Below, in pieces: positions 26,166 to 33,778 of a stretch of DNA of 64,000 nt. The stretch is taken from contig SVHT01000005.1 in assembly GCA_015055615.1 (NCBI GenBank), forward strand, positions 86,792 to 150,791, in the 5' to 3' direction. Made by a program: the position numbers and the translations under genes. The notes beneath the pieces were generated by a model, which searched no databases, was not told where the DNA came from, and saw only the letters and a program-made list of their open reading frames with translations. This DNA is from Clostridiales bacterium. Lineage in GTDB: Bacteria; Bacillota; Clostridia; Christensenellales; Borkfalkiaceae. The first letter of the stretch is position 1. Each line of letters starts with the position of its first letter.

Positions 26166-26933
26166 ATGCAAAAAGTAGAGATTTGCGGCGTGGATACGTC
26201 GGGCTTGCCAAAGCTTTCCGCAAAGGAGAGCGAGGAGCTGATGCGACAGCTGAAAGCGGGGGATAAAAAGGCGCGGGATACGTTTATTATCGGCAATATG
26301 CGTTTGGTGCTTTCCCTCGTCAAGCGTTTTCGTATCAAAAACTTGGGGGCGGACGACGTGTTCCAAGCGGGGTGCGTGGGGCTTATCAAAGCGATTGACG
26401 GGTTTGATTTGCGCGTGGGGGTAAAATTTTCCACCTACGCCGTGCCAATGATAATCGGCGAGATTAAGCGGTATCTTCGTGACGGCAATTCCTTGCGCGT
26501 GTCACGCAGTATTCGGGATACGGCGTATCGGGTATTGAAAGCGCGCGAGGCAATCGAGGCGCGCGACGAGGAGGCGACCATTGAAAAGATTGCAACCGAA
26601 CTCGGCGTGGCGGAGCGCGAAGTGGTGTACGCCTTAGACGCAATTTCCGACCCCGTGTCCATTTACGAGCCCGTGTATAACAAATCGGGCGACGCTTTGC
26701 TCTTAATGGACCAGCTCTGCGACGAGCGAAACACGGACGAGATTTGGACGGAACACGTCGCTTTGAGCGAGGCGATGGAAAAATTGGGGGAGCGGGAACG
26801 AAAAATTCTGTTTTTGCGTTATTACGAAGGGAAAACGCAAACGGAAATTTCAGAGGAAGTGGGCATTTCGCAGGCGCAGGTATCCCGTTTGGAAAAGAAC
26901 GCCCTGCAAAACATACGGCTGAATATTTCGTAA
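26166..26933 (+). CDS. sigG: RNA polymerase sporulation sigma factor SigG
   Basis: 255 residues. The start VEICGVDTSGLPKLS is specific to sigma-G. Region 2 (NMRLVLSLVKRF, DVFQAGCVGLIKAIDGFD, FSTYAVPMIIGEIKRYLRD), region 3 and region 4 (EISEEVGISQAQVSRLEKNAL) are all present. It drives late forespore genes. AAGGAGGACCTGAAAAGT precedes the ATG. A terminator-like hairpin follows it, overlapping the start of ylmC. Confidence 0.96.
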   Translation: MQKVEICGVDTSGLPKLSAKESEELMRQLKAGDKKARDTFIIGNMRLVLSLVKRFRIKNLGADDVFQAGCVGLIKAIDGFDLRVGVKFSTYAVPMIIGEIKRYLRDGNSLRVSRSIRDTAYRVLKAREAIEARDEEATIEKIATELGVAEREVVYALDAISDPVSIYEPVYNKSGDALLLMDQLCDERNTDEIWTEHVALSEAMEKLGERERKILFLRYYEGKTQTEISEEVGISQAQVSRLEKNALQNIRLNIS

Positions 26934-26979
26934 GAAACCCTAAAAATCGAAAAAAAATCATAAACAGGAACACATTTTT

Positions 26980-27026
26980 GCCCTTTTGCATATACTGTAA
27001 CATAGTATTTTGCAAGGGGCGTTTTT
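26980..27026 (+). terminator. Terminator-like hairpin ending at the ylmC start
   Basis: GCCCTTTTGCA (26980-26990) pairs with TGCAAGGGGC (27011-27020), one bulge and one G-U; inside it ATACT (26992-26996) pairs with AGTAT (27004-27008). G and six T follow, and ATG comes at once. The 3' arm holds AAGGGG, the only ribosome site for ylmC. Confidence 0.6.
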
Positions 27027-27027
27027 T

Positions 27028-27396
27028 ATGGAACTGAGTTTTTCCGATTTGCGAACGAAAGAAGTGGTGAACACGCAGGACGGCAGAAAATTGGGCAAGG
27101 TATGCGACGTGGCGCTCTGTTATCCCGAAAATAGGTGGCTGGGTATCGTCGTGCCCGGCGGAAAGGGTTGGATTGGAAAAAAGAGCGCGGTGTTTATCGA
27201 CCTAAAAAGCATAGTAAAAATCGGGGAAGACGTCATATTGGTCAACGTCGGTTTGCCCTGCGAGCGGAAGAAGGGAAAACGTGGGTGCCCGCCTCCGCCC
27301 ATGCCCCCGTCACCGCCCGCGCCCTATCCGCCCTATCCGCCACAGAGAAATTCGGCGGGGCAAGGCGGAGAACGCAATTTCGACGATTTTGAATAA
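27028..27396 (+). CDS. YlmC/YmxH family sporulation protein (PRC-barrel)
   Basis: 122 residues from the ATG at 27028; a TTG six codons upstream is less likely. SFSDLRTKEVVNTQDGRKLGKVCDVALCY and KSIVKIGEDVILVNV match YlmC/YmxH, a small PRC-barrel protein found beside sigG in spore formers; its role is not known in detail. The last 35 residues form an unusual Pro-rich tail (CPPPPMPPSPPAPYPPYPP) not part of the domain. Its ribosome site lies inside the 3' arm of the preceding hairpin. Confidence 0.85.
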   Translation: MELSFSDLRTKEVVNTQDGRKLGKVCDVALCYPENRWLGIVVPGGKGWIGKKSAVFIDLKSIVKIGEDVILVNVGLPCERKKGKRGCPPPPMPPSPPAPYPPYPPQRNSAGQGGERNFDDFE

Positions 27397-27410
27397 CGAA
27401 TTTTCTATAA

Positions 27411-27436
27411 AAAGCTCGGTTCTACCGAGCTTTTTC
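27411..27436 (+). terminator. Intrinsic terminator after ylmC
   Basis: AAGCTCGGT (27412-27420), loop TCT, ACCGAGCTT (27424-27432), followed by T. Confidence 0.8.
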
Positions 27437-27471
27437 CGTGAAAAGAAGAAAAGCGCAAAGGGCAAAGGGGC

Positions 27472-27500
27472 TTGACAAATGATGAAAAAAATGCTATACT
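27472..27500 (+). promoter_or_regulatory. Sigma-A promoter of the two-component system
   Basis: TTGACA (27472-27477), 17 bases, TATACT (27495-27500). A 160-base leader follows with a tandem TTTTTTCACGATT (27537-27561), which could be a regulator site; nothing else is recognisable. Confidence 0.8.
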
Positions 27501-27661
27501 TACAGATGAAAAAGTGTGATTTATGAAAGGAAAGTGTTTTTTCACGATTTTTTCACGATTTGTTGTCTTAAAATTAACAAAAAACGGGTATAAATGTATA
27601 GGCAGTTGTCAAAAAACGGCAAACTTTGTCAAAAATACCAAAAGAGGGAGTTTATAGGGGT

Positions 27662-28327
27662 ATGAAAATTTTAATTGTCGACGACGAAATTATGATTAGA
27701 AACGTCCTGCGCGAATACGTGGAGTTTGAGGGCAACGAGGCCTATGAGGCGGAGGACGGTATGCAGGCGGTAAAGCTCTGTCGAGACAACGATTACGATT
27801 TGGTTTTGATGGACGTAATGATGCCCCATTTGGACGGTTACTCGGCGGTAAAGGAAATTAAAAAAATCAAGGACGTGCCCGTGATTATGCTTTCGGCGCG
27901 CGGAGAGGAATACGACAAGCTGTTCGCCTTTGAAATCGGGGTGGACGACTACGTGACGAAACCCTTCTCGCCCAAGGAAGTAATGGCGCGTATCAACGCC
28001 GTGACCAAACGCCACGCCGTCAAGGAACAGAAGAACGAGATTTTGAAGTTCGAGGGCTTGGAAATCGATATGGCGGGCAGAAACGTGTACGTAGACGGCG
28101 TAAAAGCGGAGCTTACCCCCAAGGAATACGAGCTGTTGTTCTATTTGGTCCGTAACAAAGGGATTGCGCTGACGAGAGAAAAACTTCTTTACGACGTATG
28201 GGGCTTTGATTTTTACGGGGACGATCGCACGGTGGATACGCATATTAAAATGCTCCGCGGAAACTTAAAGGACTACCGCAAATTTATCGTTACTTTGCGT
28301 GGGTTGGGGTATAAATTCGAACTTTAA
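27662..28327 (+). CDS. OmpR/PhoB-family response regulator
   Basis: 221 residues from the ATG at 27662. The receiver domain has DD at 8-9, phospho-acceptor D51 in LVLMDVMMPHLDG, the conserved Thr/Ser region MLSAR and K100 in VTKPFSP. The C-terminal winged helix (about 128-221) has LTPKEYELLFYLVRNKG and RTVDTHIKMLRGNLKD, so DNA binding in the OmpR manner is expected. It pairs with the kinase 51 bases downstream. The signal and regulon are unknown; the general type is PhoB/ResD/WalR-like. Confidence 0.92.
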   Translation: MKILIVDDEIMIRNVLREYVEFEGNEAYEAEDGMQAVKLCRDNDYDLVLMDVMMPHLDGYSAVKEIKKIKDVPVIMLSARGEEYDKLFAFEIGVDDYVTKPFSPKEVMARINAVTKRHAVKEQKNEILKFEGLEIDMAGRNVYVDGVKAELTPKEYELLFYLVRNKGIALTREKLLYDVWGFDFYGDDRTVDTHIKMLRGNLKDYRKFIVTLRGLGYKFEL

Positions 28328-28378
28328 ACAACGGTTGCCTAACAAGAGGCGAGAAAAGAAAAAAAAGGGGGCTCGGTA

Positions 28379-29956
28379 ATGTCGCACAAAAAAAAGCCGA
28401 CGGACAATAGAACGCAACAGCCGAGCTTTTTTGACGACGGCAATTCGGGGCGTGTGCAAGAGCCTAATCCGCCCCAAAACAGAAAGGAACGTCGCATACA
28501 CGGCTATCAGAGAAAACAGCGCGCAACCAGCGTATATTTTTTACTGTGTTCGCTGTTTGCCGTGTTATCGCTTGTCATCGTGTTATTGTTTAGCGCACCG
28601 CAACAGTATATCTTTTCGCGCACCTATCAAGAAGAGGCGTCCGAGAGCGTTTTGACAAAGGGCAGAGTTATCGAGCATGACGTCAACGATGGCTTACCGC
28701 AAGATTGGGGGTCTGGTTGGAGCGCGTACGTACGAAAACTCTCTTACGCCCATCAGGTGCGCGTGTTTATCGTTTCACCGAACGGCGAGGTGCTTTACCC
28801 CGAAGAGGCGCAGAATACGCCTACGGGCGCGGAAAACGAGAATTCCAATCAACGAGCGGACGTCGGCGTGTCTAAAGAAACGCTTGCTTTGCATATTCAA
28901 CGCATTGCGATTTCCCCTAACGGTTACGTCGTTTATAGGGGCGTTGGCGAATACGTATACGGTGGCGCGGTGGAGATTGACGGGAATACGGCGTATCTAT
29001 ACGTAGGACAATCGCTGGAACTGATGACGACGGCGCTGAGAAGTATGTCGATGCGTATCGTGCTGTTGGGGACGTTTGTATTTATGCTCAGCTTTTTCGT
29101 GGGGAGCGCGGTAGCGGGTTGGTTGACGAAACCGCTGACGGAAATGACGGAAAAAGCTCGACGCATGGCGCAAGGGCAATTTGATATGGACTTCCACGGC
29201 GTCGATTACGGCAAGGAGATGGTGGAGCTTGCGGACGCGCTCAATCACGCGCGCGACGAGCTGTCCAAAACCGACCGCATGCAAAAGGAATTGATTGCCA
29301 ACGTTTCGCACGATTTCAAAACACCTTTGACGATGATTAAGGCGTACGCCTCCATGATTATTGAAATTTCGGGGGATAACCCTGAAAAGCGCAATCAGCA
29401 CGCGCAGGTTATCATTGATGAAACCGACCGTTTGACTTCCCTTGTCAGCGACGTATTGGATTTGTCGAAAATTAGCTCGGGTATACAGCCTTTGCAACTG
29501 CAAATTGCCAATATTTCCGCTTGCGTTTGGGACGCTTTGAAACGGTTTGCCTATTTGCAAGAAACGCAAGGGTACACCTTTGAAACGGATATCGACGAGG
29601 GCTTATTTGCGATGGTAGACGAAATCCGTTTTGGGCAGGCGATTTATAATTTGATAGGCAACGCCGTCAACTACACGGGCGAGGATAAGCGCGTAATCGT
29701 GAAATTGAAGAGAGAGGAAACGGGGTTCCGTTTCTCGGTGCGCGATACGGGCGTAGGGATAAAACCCGAGGAATTAAACGAAATTTGGGATAGATATTAT
29801 CGTTCTTCGTCGTCGCATAAACGGCCCGTGCAAGGTACGGGATTGGGGCTTTCGATTGTCAAGACGGTATTTGAAAAGCACGGTTTGGCTTTCGGTGTGA
29901 CCAGCGAAGAGGGGAAAGGCAGTACTTTCTACGTCTGTTTTCCCGATTTTTCGTAA
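28379..29956 (+). CDS. Membrane sensor histidine kinase
   Basis: 525 residues. A basic cytoplasmic N-terminus of about 50 residues, membrane helix 1 at about 51-72, an extracytoplasmic domain of about 150 residues, helix 2 at about 224-248, HAMP at about 249-300, HisKA with phospho-acceptor H311 (NVSHDFKTPLTM), and the ATPase domain with N box GNAVNYT, G1 DTGVGI and G2 GTGLGLSIV. Full kinase motifs, so active. The extracytoplasmic part is PAS/dCache-sized but I cannot name it. Cognate regulator is the preceding gene. Confidence 0.92.
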   Translation: MSHKKKPTDNRTQQPSFFDDGNSGRVQEPNPPQNRKERRIHGYQRKQRATSVYFLLCSLFAVLSLVIVLLFSAPQQYIFSRTYQEEASESVLTKGRVIEHDVNDGLPQDWGSGWSAYVRKLSYAHQVRVFIVSPNGEVLYPEEAQNTPTGAENENSNQRADVGVSKETLALHIQRIAISPNGYVVYRGVGEYVYGGAVEIDGNTAYLYVGQSLELMTTALRSMSMRIVLLGTFVFMLSFFVGSAVAGWLTKPLTEMTEKARRMAQGQFDMDFHGVDYGKEMVELADALNHARDELSKTDRMQKELIANVSHDFKTPLTMIKAYASMIIEISGDNPEKRNQHAQVIIDETDRLTSLVSDVLDLSKISSGIQPLQLQIANISACVWDALKRFAYLQETQGYTFETDIDEGLFAMVDEIRFGQAIYNLIGNAVNYTGEDKRVIVKLKREETGFRFSVRDTGVGIKPEELNEIWDRYYRSSSSHKRPVQGTGLGLSIVKTVFEKHGLAFGVTSEEGKGSTFYVCFPDFS

Positions 29957-30033
29957 ACACGAAAGAGAACGACGCATCGTTTGGGCGGACGAAGAATAGA
30001 GTAACGTGAAAAGGTAAAATAAGGAGGACGCTT

Positions 30034-31227
30034 ATGGCGACGAAGAAACAGGCGGGGGAAACCTTGCTGGCGGAAAAGGAAAATATAGAAGCGGACGTAG
30101 AGGTTGCCGAAGAGGTTGCCGTAGCGGAAACAGAGGCGGAAGAAATTGCCGTTGCTCCCGCAGAGGCTTGCGAGGAAGAGCCTAAGGTGGCGGAACAGTC
30201 GGAAACGAGCGTAGAAGAAAGGGGGGCAGAGCAGACGGAAACGGAAGAAGTGCCCGTTTTCATCATTGACCCCAAGGATAGACAGCCGAAAAATTACGCG
30301 ACGTATATCCAGCTTGCGGCGCGCTATACCGAAGAACAAGCGCAAAATATGCTCCGCAAGAAAATTTATCAATACAACGAGGTGCATTTGCGCTTTTTGC
30401 AGAAAGTAGGGGAGGATTCCGCGTTTGCGGTAGAGCGTCTGTACGTGCCCGTTGCTTGCGGAAGAACGGACGTGCGCTATTCGTGGAAAACCAAGACGAA
30501 TCAGACGAAAAACTCGCACGAGGCGATCTGCGTAAAAGAGAAACGTTTTTCGGGTATGCGCAAGGACTTGGACGTGGAGAATTTTGACATAGAAGACCAA
30601 CCCGAGGTGTCGGAAATCGGCAAGTCGGAGCTGGTAGAGGACGGCGCGTACGATTTCAAAAAAGCGATGCAAGCGTTTAACCTTTATCTTAAAACGACGG
30701 CGCCCGCCAAACACGTGACGGTGGAAAAGCGTGGCGAGACGTACACCCTCGCATACGTGCCGGTATTAAAGACGGCGTGTACGCTGGACGGGGAAACGTA
30801 CGTCGGCTACGTCAATATGTATAACGGCGCTTGCTATTCGGATTACAAGGTGAGCGACGTGTTGGAAAACGCTGCGGAAAAGACGGTGGTTTCGGCAAAG
30901 CTTGCAAAGCGTACCCTTGCGGGGACTTTTCTGTTTGCCTTGACGTTTGCGCTACTGACCTTGTTTAGCGGACTTTCCTTGGTGGATTGGAAATTTGGCG
31001 CGTTGCCCGTAAAGACGTTGTGGACGTCGTTGAGTTTGGCGGCGTTTTCGTTGCCGTCGGTGGCGCTCTTGTTCCCGCTCCACGCCATTAAAAAGGAAAA
31101 ACTGATAGAAAAATCTATACAAGGTCACAAGAATCCGAGTGGCGCTTTTGCAAGATTGGTATCCTTCATCGGCGTGCTTTGCGCGATTGGCGCGGTGGTG
31201 CTGTTCTTCTTCCAAGTGATGATTTAA
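30034..31227 (+). CDS. Unknown protein with acidic N-terminus and three C-terminal membrane helices
   Basis: 397 residues, family not recognised. Residues 1-75 are rich in Glu, Ala and Val and look disordered. A soluble central part (about 80-285) follows, containing KNYATYIQLAARYTEEQAQ and a Lys-rich beta-strand region. Three hydrophobic segments lie at about 290-315, 325-350 and 370-395. An AAGGAGGACGCTT site precedes the ATG. It begins 77 bases after the histidine kinase with no terminator between, so it could belong to the same transcript and be a target or accessory of the two-component system; that is inference only. Confidence 0.7.
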   Translation: MATKKQAGETLLAEKENIEADVEVAEEVAVAETEAEEIAVAPAEACEEEPKVAEQSETSVEERGAEQTETEEVPVFIIDPKDRQPKNYATYIQLAARYTEEQAQNMLRKKIYQYNEVHLRFLQKVGEDSAFAVERLYVPVACGRTDVRYSWKTKTNQTKNSHEAICVKEKRFSGMRKDLDVENFDIEDQPEVSEIGKSELVEDGAYDFKKAMQAFNLYLKTTAPAKHVTVEKRGETYTLAYVPVLKTACTLDGETYVGYVNMYNGACYSDYKVSDVLENAAEKTVVSAKLAKRTLAGTFLFALTFALLTLFSGLSLVDWKFGALPVKTLWTSLSLAAFSLPSVALLFPLHAIKKEKLIEKSIQGHKNPSGAFARLVSFIGVLCAIGAVVLFFFQVMI

Positions 31228-31232
31228 TAAAG

Positions 31233-31278
31233 AAAGTCTGCGCTTTCACGGTAATTTCGTTGACAGTCGCAGACTTTT
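31233..31278 (+). terminator. Terminator-like inverted repeat overlapping the ribU promoter
   Basis: AAAGTCTGCG (31233-31242) pairs with CGCAGACTTT (31268-31277), 25-base loop, then TTGTATT. The 3' arm lies in the spacer of the promoter at 31260-31288. The long loop makes it a weaker terminator. Confidence 0.5.
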
Positions 31279-31288
31279 GTATTATAAT
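31260..31288 (+). promoter_or_regulatory. Sigma-A promoter of the FMN riboswitch-ribU unit
   Basis: TTGACA (31260-31265), 17 bases, TATAAT (31283-31288); transcription would start about ten bases before the riboswitch P1 helix. Confidence 0.85.
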
Positions 31289-31303
31289 AAAGACAAGTGA
31301 ATA

Positions 31304-31450
31304 TTCTTTGGGGCGGGGTGTGATTCCCCACCGGCAGTACAGTCTGCGAAGGGCGAAGTTTTGCAAGGCAAGGCTTGCCCCCGAATCGGCGCAATTCCGA
31401 TACCGACGGTGAACTTGGCGTTTTGCCAAAAAGTCCGGATGAGAAAAGAA
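31304..31450 (+). promoter_or_regulatory. FMN riboswitch (RFN element)
   Basis: The conserved blocks occur in order: GGGGCGGGGTGTGATTCCCC and ACCGGC at 31310-31335, GAATCGGCGCAATTCCGAT then ACCGACGGTGAAC at 31383-31417, and AGTCCGGATGAGAAAAGAAG at 31432-31451. P1 closes by TTCTTT (31304-31309) with AAAGAA (31445-31450). FMN binding favours the terminator at 31482 and so turns off ribU. Confidence 0.95.
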
Positions 31451-31481
31451 GTGGTTTTAGGACGAACTATGCCGTTTTGCG

Positions 31482-31509
31482 CCCCGATTTTTGTCGGGGT
31501 GTTTTTTTA
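31482..31509 (+). terminator. Expression-platform terminator of the FMN riboswitch
   Basis: CCCCGA (31482-31487), loop, TCGGGG (31494-31499), T-rich tract TGTTTTTTT. It lies 32 bases after the aptamer and 40 bases before ribU, the usual transcription-attenuation layout. Confidence 0.85.
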
Positions 31510-31548
31510 GCGAAGAGTATTTGCAAAAAGTTTTTTCGAGGTGCTGTT

Positions 31549-32127
31549 ATGGAACAAGAGAAGAAAAGTGTGGGCAACGTATTAAAGAGGCGACTTAGCG
31601 CAAAGCGCTTGGCATTGATGGCGATTTTTGTCGCGCTGTCTTACGTCGTCAGTTTTTGGGAATTCCCCATTTTCCCCGCCGCGGACTTTTTAAAGCTTGA
31701 TTTTGGCAACGTATTTATCTTGCTCATTTCCTTTTTACTCGGTCCGATTGAGGGGATAGTGGTATGCGGTTTGAAAGAGAGCTTGCGTATGCTCACGTCC
31801 ACGTCGGGTTGCGTGGGGGAAGTTGCGAATATGGCGGTGACGACGGCGTTTATTTTGTTGCCGTCCATTGTCTATCAATTCCGCAAGGGATTGCGTTGGG
31901 TGATTCCGTGCCTTGTTATCGCGTGTTTTATCGGGACGGGGGCGGCGCTTCTTACCAACCGCTTTATTACCTTTCCGCTGTATATGAAAAGCGCGGCGGC
32001 GACAGAATTTAAAAAGCTGTTTTGGTTTGTCGTAGGGTTCAACCTCATCAAAACGGCGTCGATTGGCGTTTTGACGGCGCTTTTATATAAACGCCTGTCC
32101 AATTTCTTGAAAAAAATGAAAATTTAA
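31549..32127 (+). CDS. ribU: ECF-type riboflavin transporter, substrate-binding S component RibU
   Basis: 192 residues from the ATG at 31549, which follows CGAGGTGCTGTT. After a basic N-terminus, LALMAIFVALSYVVSFWEFPIFPAADFLKLDFGNVFILLISFLLGP-type sequence (residues 20-66) is the RibU hallmark; about six membrane helices follow. RibU binds riboflavin and works with the shared EcfA-EcfA'-EcfT module, which is elsewhere. The FMN riboswitch in front supports both substrate and feedback control. Confidence 0.93.
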   Translation: MEQEKKSVGNVLKRRLSAKRLALMAIFVALSYVVSFWEFPIFPAADFLKLDFGNVFILLISFLLGPIEGIVVCGLKESLRMLTSTSGCVGEVANMAVTTAFILLPSIVYQFRKGLRWVIPCLVIACFIGTGAALLTNRFITFPLYMKSAAATEFKKLFWFVVGFNLIKTASIGVLTALLYKRLSNFLKKMKI

Positions 32128-32158
32128 GGGCGGGAAAAGCGAAACCCTCGCAAAATCA

Positions 32159-32187
32159 TTGCAAAAATTTCGCAAAAGTATTATAAT
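32159..32187 (+). promoter_or_regulatory. Promoter giving an apparently leaderless tsaE transcript
   Basis: TTGCAA (32159-32164), 17 bases, TATAAT (32182-32187). Only six bases separate the -10 from the tsaE ATG at 32194, so transcription would start at or next to the start codon. Confidence 0.6.
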
Positions 32188-32193
32188 AAAAAT

Positions 32194-32595
32194 ATGGCGA
32201 AGATTATCACAAGCTCGCGCGAAGAGACGGAAAGGTTCGCGCGCGAGTATGCAAAAACTTTATCGGCGGGCGACGTCGTACTCTTAGACGGCGATATGGG
32301 CGCGGGTAAAACGGTGTTTTCCAAGGGCGTAGCCGCGGGGCTTGGCATCGAGGAAGAAGTTACCAGCCCCACGTATGCGTATATGAACGATTACGACGGA
32401 CGGTTGTTCCATTACGATTGTTACCGTATCGAAAGCGTGGAGCAAGCGGAAAATTTGGGACTTGCCGATTATTTTGATATGGGCGGTATTTGCCTGATAG
32501 AGTGGGCGCAAAATATAGCCCCTCTTTTGCCACGGAAGGTAAAGAGAGTGGTCATCAAAAAATTGGACGAAAACAGACGGGAAATCGAGTATTGA
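32194..32595 (+). CDS. tsaE: tRNA threonylcarbamoyladenosine biosynthesis ATPase TsaE
   Basis: 133 residues. Walker A GDMGAGKTVFSKGVA at about 33-47, SPTYAYMNDY, the HYDCYRI segment and the C-terminal IEWAQNI motif are diagnostic of TsaE. With TsaB and TsaD it makes t6A37 in ANN-reading tRNAs. No ribosome site is seen before the ATG; the only plausible promoter sits just upstream, which points to a leaderless mRNA. The next in-frame ATG would cut into the Walker A region, so this start is kept. tsaB follows 20 bases on. Confidence 0.93.
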   Translation: MAKIITSSREETERFAREYAKTLSAGDVVLLDGDMGAGKTVFSKGVAAGLGIEEEVTSPTYAYMNDYDGRLFHYDCYRIESVEQAENLGLADYFDMGGICLIEWAQNIAPLLPRKVKRVVIKKLDENRREIEY

Positions 32596-32615
32596 TAGGA
32601 GCAAACCAAACGGTT

Positions 32616-33245
32616 ATGAAAAATTATTTGGCGGTGGATACGAGCGGTAATCATCTTTGCGTGATTGCGTGTAAGGACGGAAAAATTTCTTCCGTCTTTC
32701 TTCCCGATTGCGCGATGAAACACTCCGTTTCGGTAATGCCCGCCGTGGACGAAGCGCTCAAAGGCGCGGATATGTCCCTTGACGAATGCGATTTTTTTGC
32801 GGCGGTGGTCGGCGCGGGCTCGTTCACGGGGATACGTATCGGTATCTCGGTGATAAAGGGCTTTTGCTTGGCGTATCAAAAACCCGCCCTGCCCGTAACT
32901 TCCTTTGACGTGATGGCATATAATAAAACAAACGGCAAGGTTTTGTGCCTTGTCGACGCTTTGCACGATTGTTATTACGCTTGCGGATACGATGGGGAAA
33001 AGGTTGTTTATCCGCCTGCTTATCTCACCGAAGAAGAGGTGTTGGCGTTGACAAACGACGGGTATGCCTTGCGCGGTGTTTCCGCGATGGCAATCGGGGA
33101 AAAGACGGCGGTGGAAACCGTAGACCCCGTCCAAGGCTTAGCAAGCGCAATCGAGGGGTTGTCCGCGCAGAATAGATTTGGGGAGTTGACGGCTCTGTAC
33201 GTGCGGAAGAGCTCGGCAGAGTTAAATTTGGAAGAGAAACAATGA
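32616..33245 (+). CDS. tsaB: tRNA threonylcarbamoyladenosine biosynthesis protein TsaB
   Basis: 209 residues from the ATG at 32616, which follows TAGGAG. LAVDTSGNHLCVIAC at the N-terminus, MPAVDEALKGADMSLDECDFFAAVVGAGSFTGIRIGIS-type region (residues 38-80) with the GPGSFTG-like loop reading GAGSFTG, and CLVDALHDCYY. An ASKHA-fold scaffold for the t6A complex, not itself catalytic. Longer open reading upstream overlaps tsaE and lacks homology. Its stop overlaps the rimI start. Confidence 0.93.
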   Translation: MKNYLAVDTSGNHLCVIACKDGKISSVFLPDCAMKHSVSVMPAVDEALKGADMSLDECDFFAAVVGAGSFTGIRIGISVIKGFCLAYQKPALPVTSFDVMAYNKTNGKVLCLVDALHDCYYACGYDGEKVVYPPAYLTEEEVLALTNDGYALRGVSAMAIGEKTAVETVDPVQGLASAIEGLSAQNRFGELTALYVRKSSAELNLEEKQ

Positions 33246-33688
33246 TTACGATACGGAATTGGACGGAAAAAGACCTGCCCAAACTCATGGCGTTGGAGCG
33301 CGCGTGTTTTGAGGACGCGTGGACGACGGAAATGATGAAAAACGAGTTTACACGCGACGGCTTTTGCGGTGTTTTGGCGGAAGAGGACGGCGAAACCGTG
33401 GGGTACGTATGCGGATACACGCTGTTTGAGGACGGAGAGCTTTTGAAGATAGCCGTCTTGCAAGCTTGCCGAGGGAAAGGGATTGGCGGACTGCTCTTGG
33501 ACGCGTTCACGGAAAATGCAAAGGGGCAAGGCGCGGAGCGGATTTTTTTAGAGGTCCGCATTTCCAACGAGCCCGCGCTCGGTCTGTATATCAGCCGTGG
33601 TTTTGAAAGGACGCGTATTAGAAAGCGTTATTATCCCGACGGCGAAGACGCGGTTGAAATGAAGCGGGAGCTTTGTCCCGAAGATTGA
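33242..33688 (+). CDS. rimI: Ribosomal-protein-alanine N-acetyltransferase RimI-like GNAT
   Basis: 148 residues with the GNAT fold: TIRNWTEKDLPKLMALERACFEDAWT at the N-terminus, acetyl-CoA loop VLQACRGKGIGGLLLDAF (motif A, Q/RxxGxG/A) near 76-93, and FLEVRISNEPALGLYISRGFER. RimI acetylates the N-terminus of S18 in E. coli. Overlap of four bases with tsaB (ATGA) and the tsaE-tsaB-rimI order are the standard context. tsaD, often the fourth member, is not in the window. Confidence 0.9.
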   Translation: MITIRNWTEKDLPKLMALERACFEDAWTTEMMKNEFTRDGFCGVLAEEDGETVGYVCGYTLFEDGELLKIAVLQACRGKGIGGLLLDAFTENAKGQGAERIFLEVRISNEPALGLYISRGFERTRIRKRYYPDGEDAVEMKRELCPED

Positions 33689-33778
33689 TTTTTTTAAACC
33701 CAAAAACGAACAAGGGGGAACGGAGAAACGGTTACGCTTTCCGACGTTTCGTTTTTACAAAGGGGAAAAGGGAAAGAT

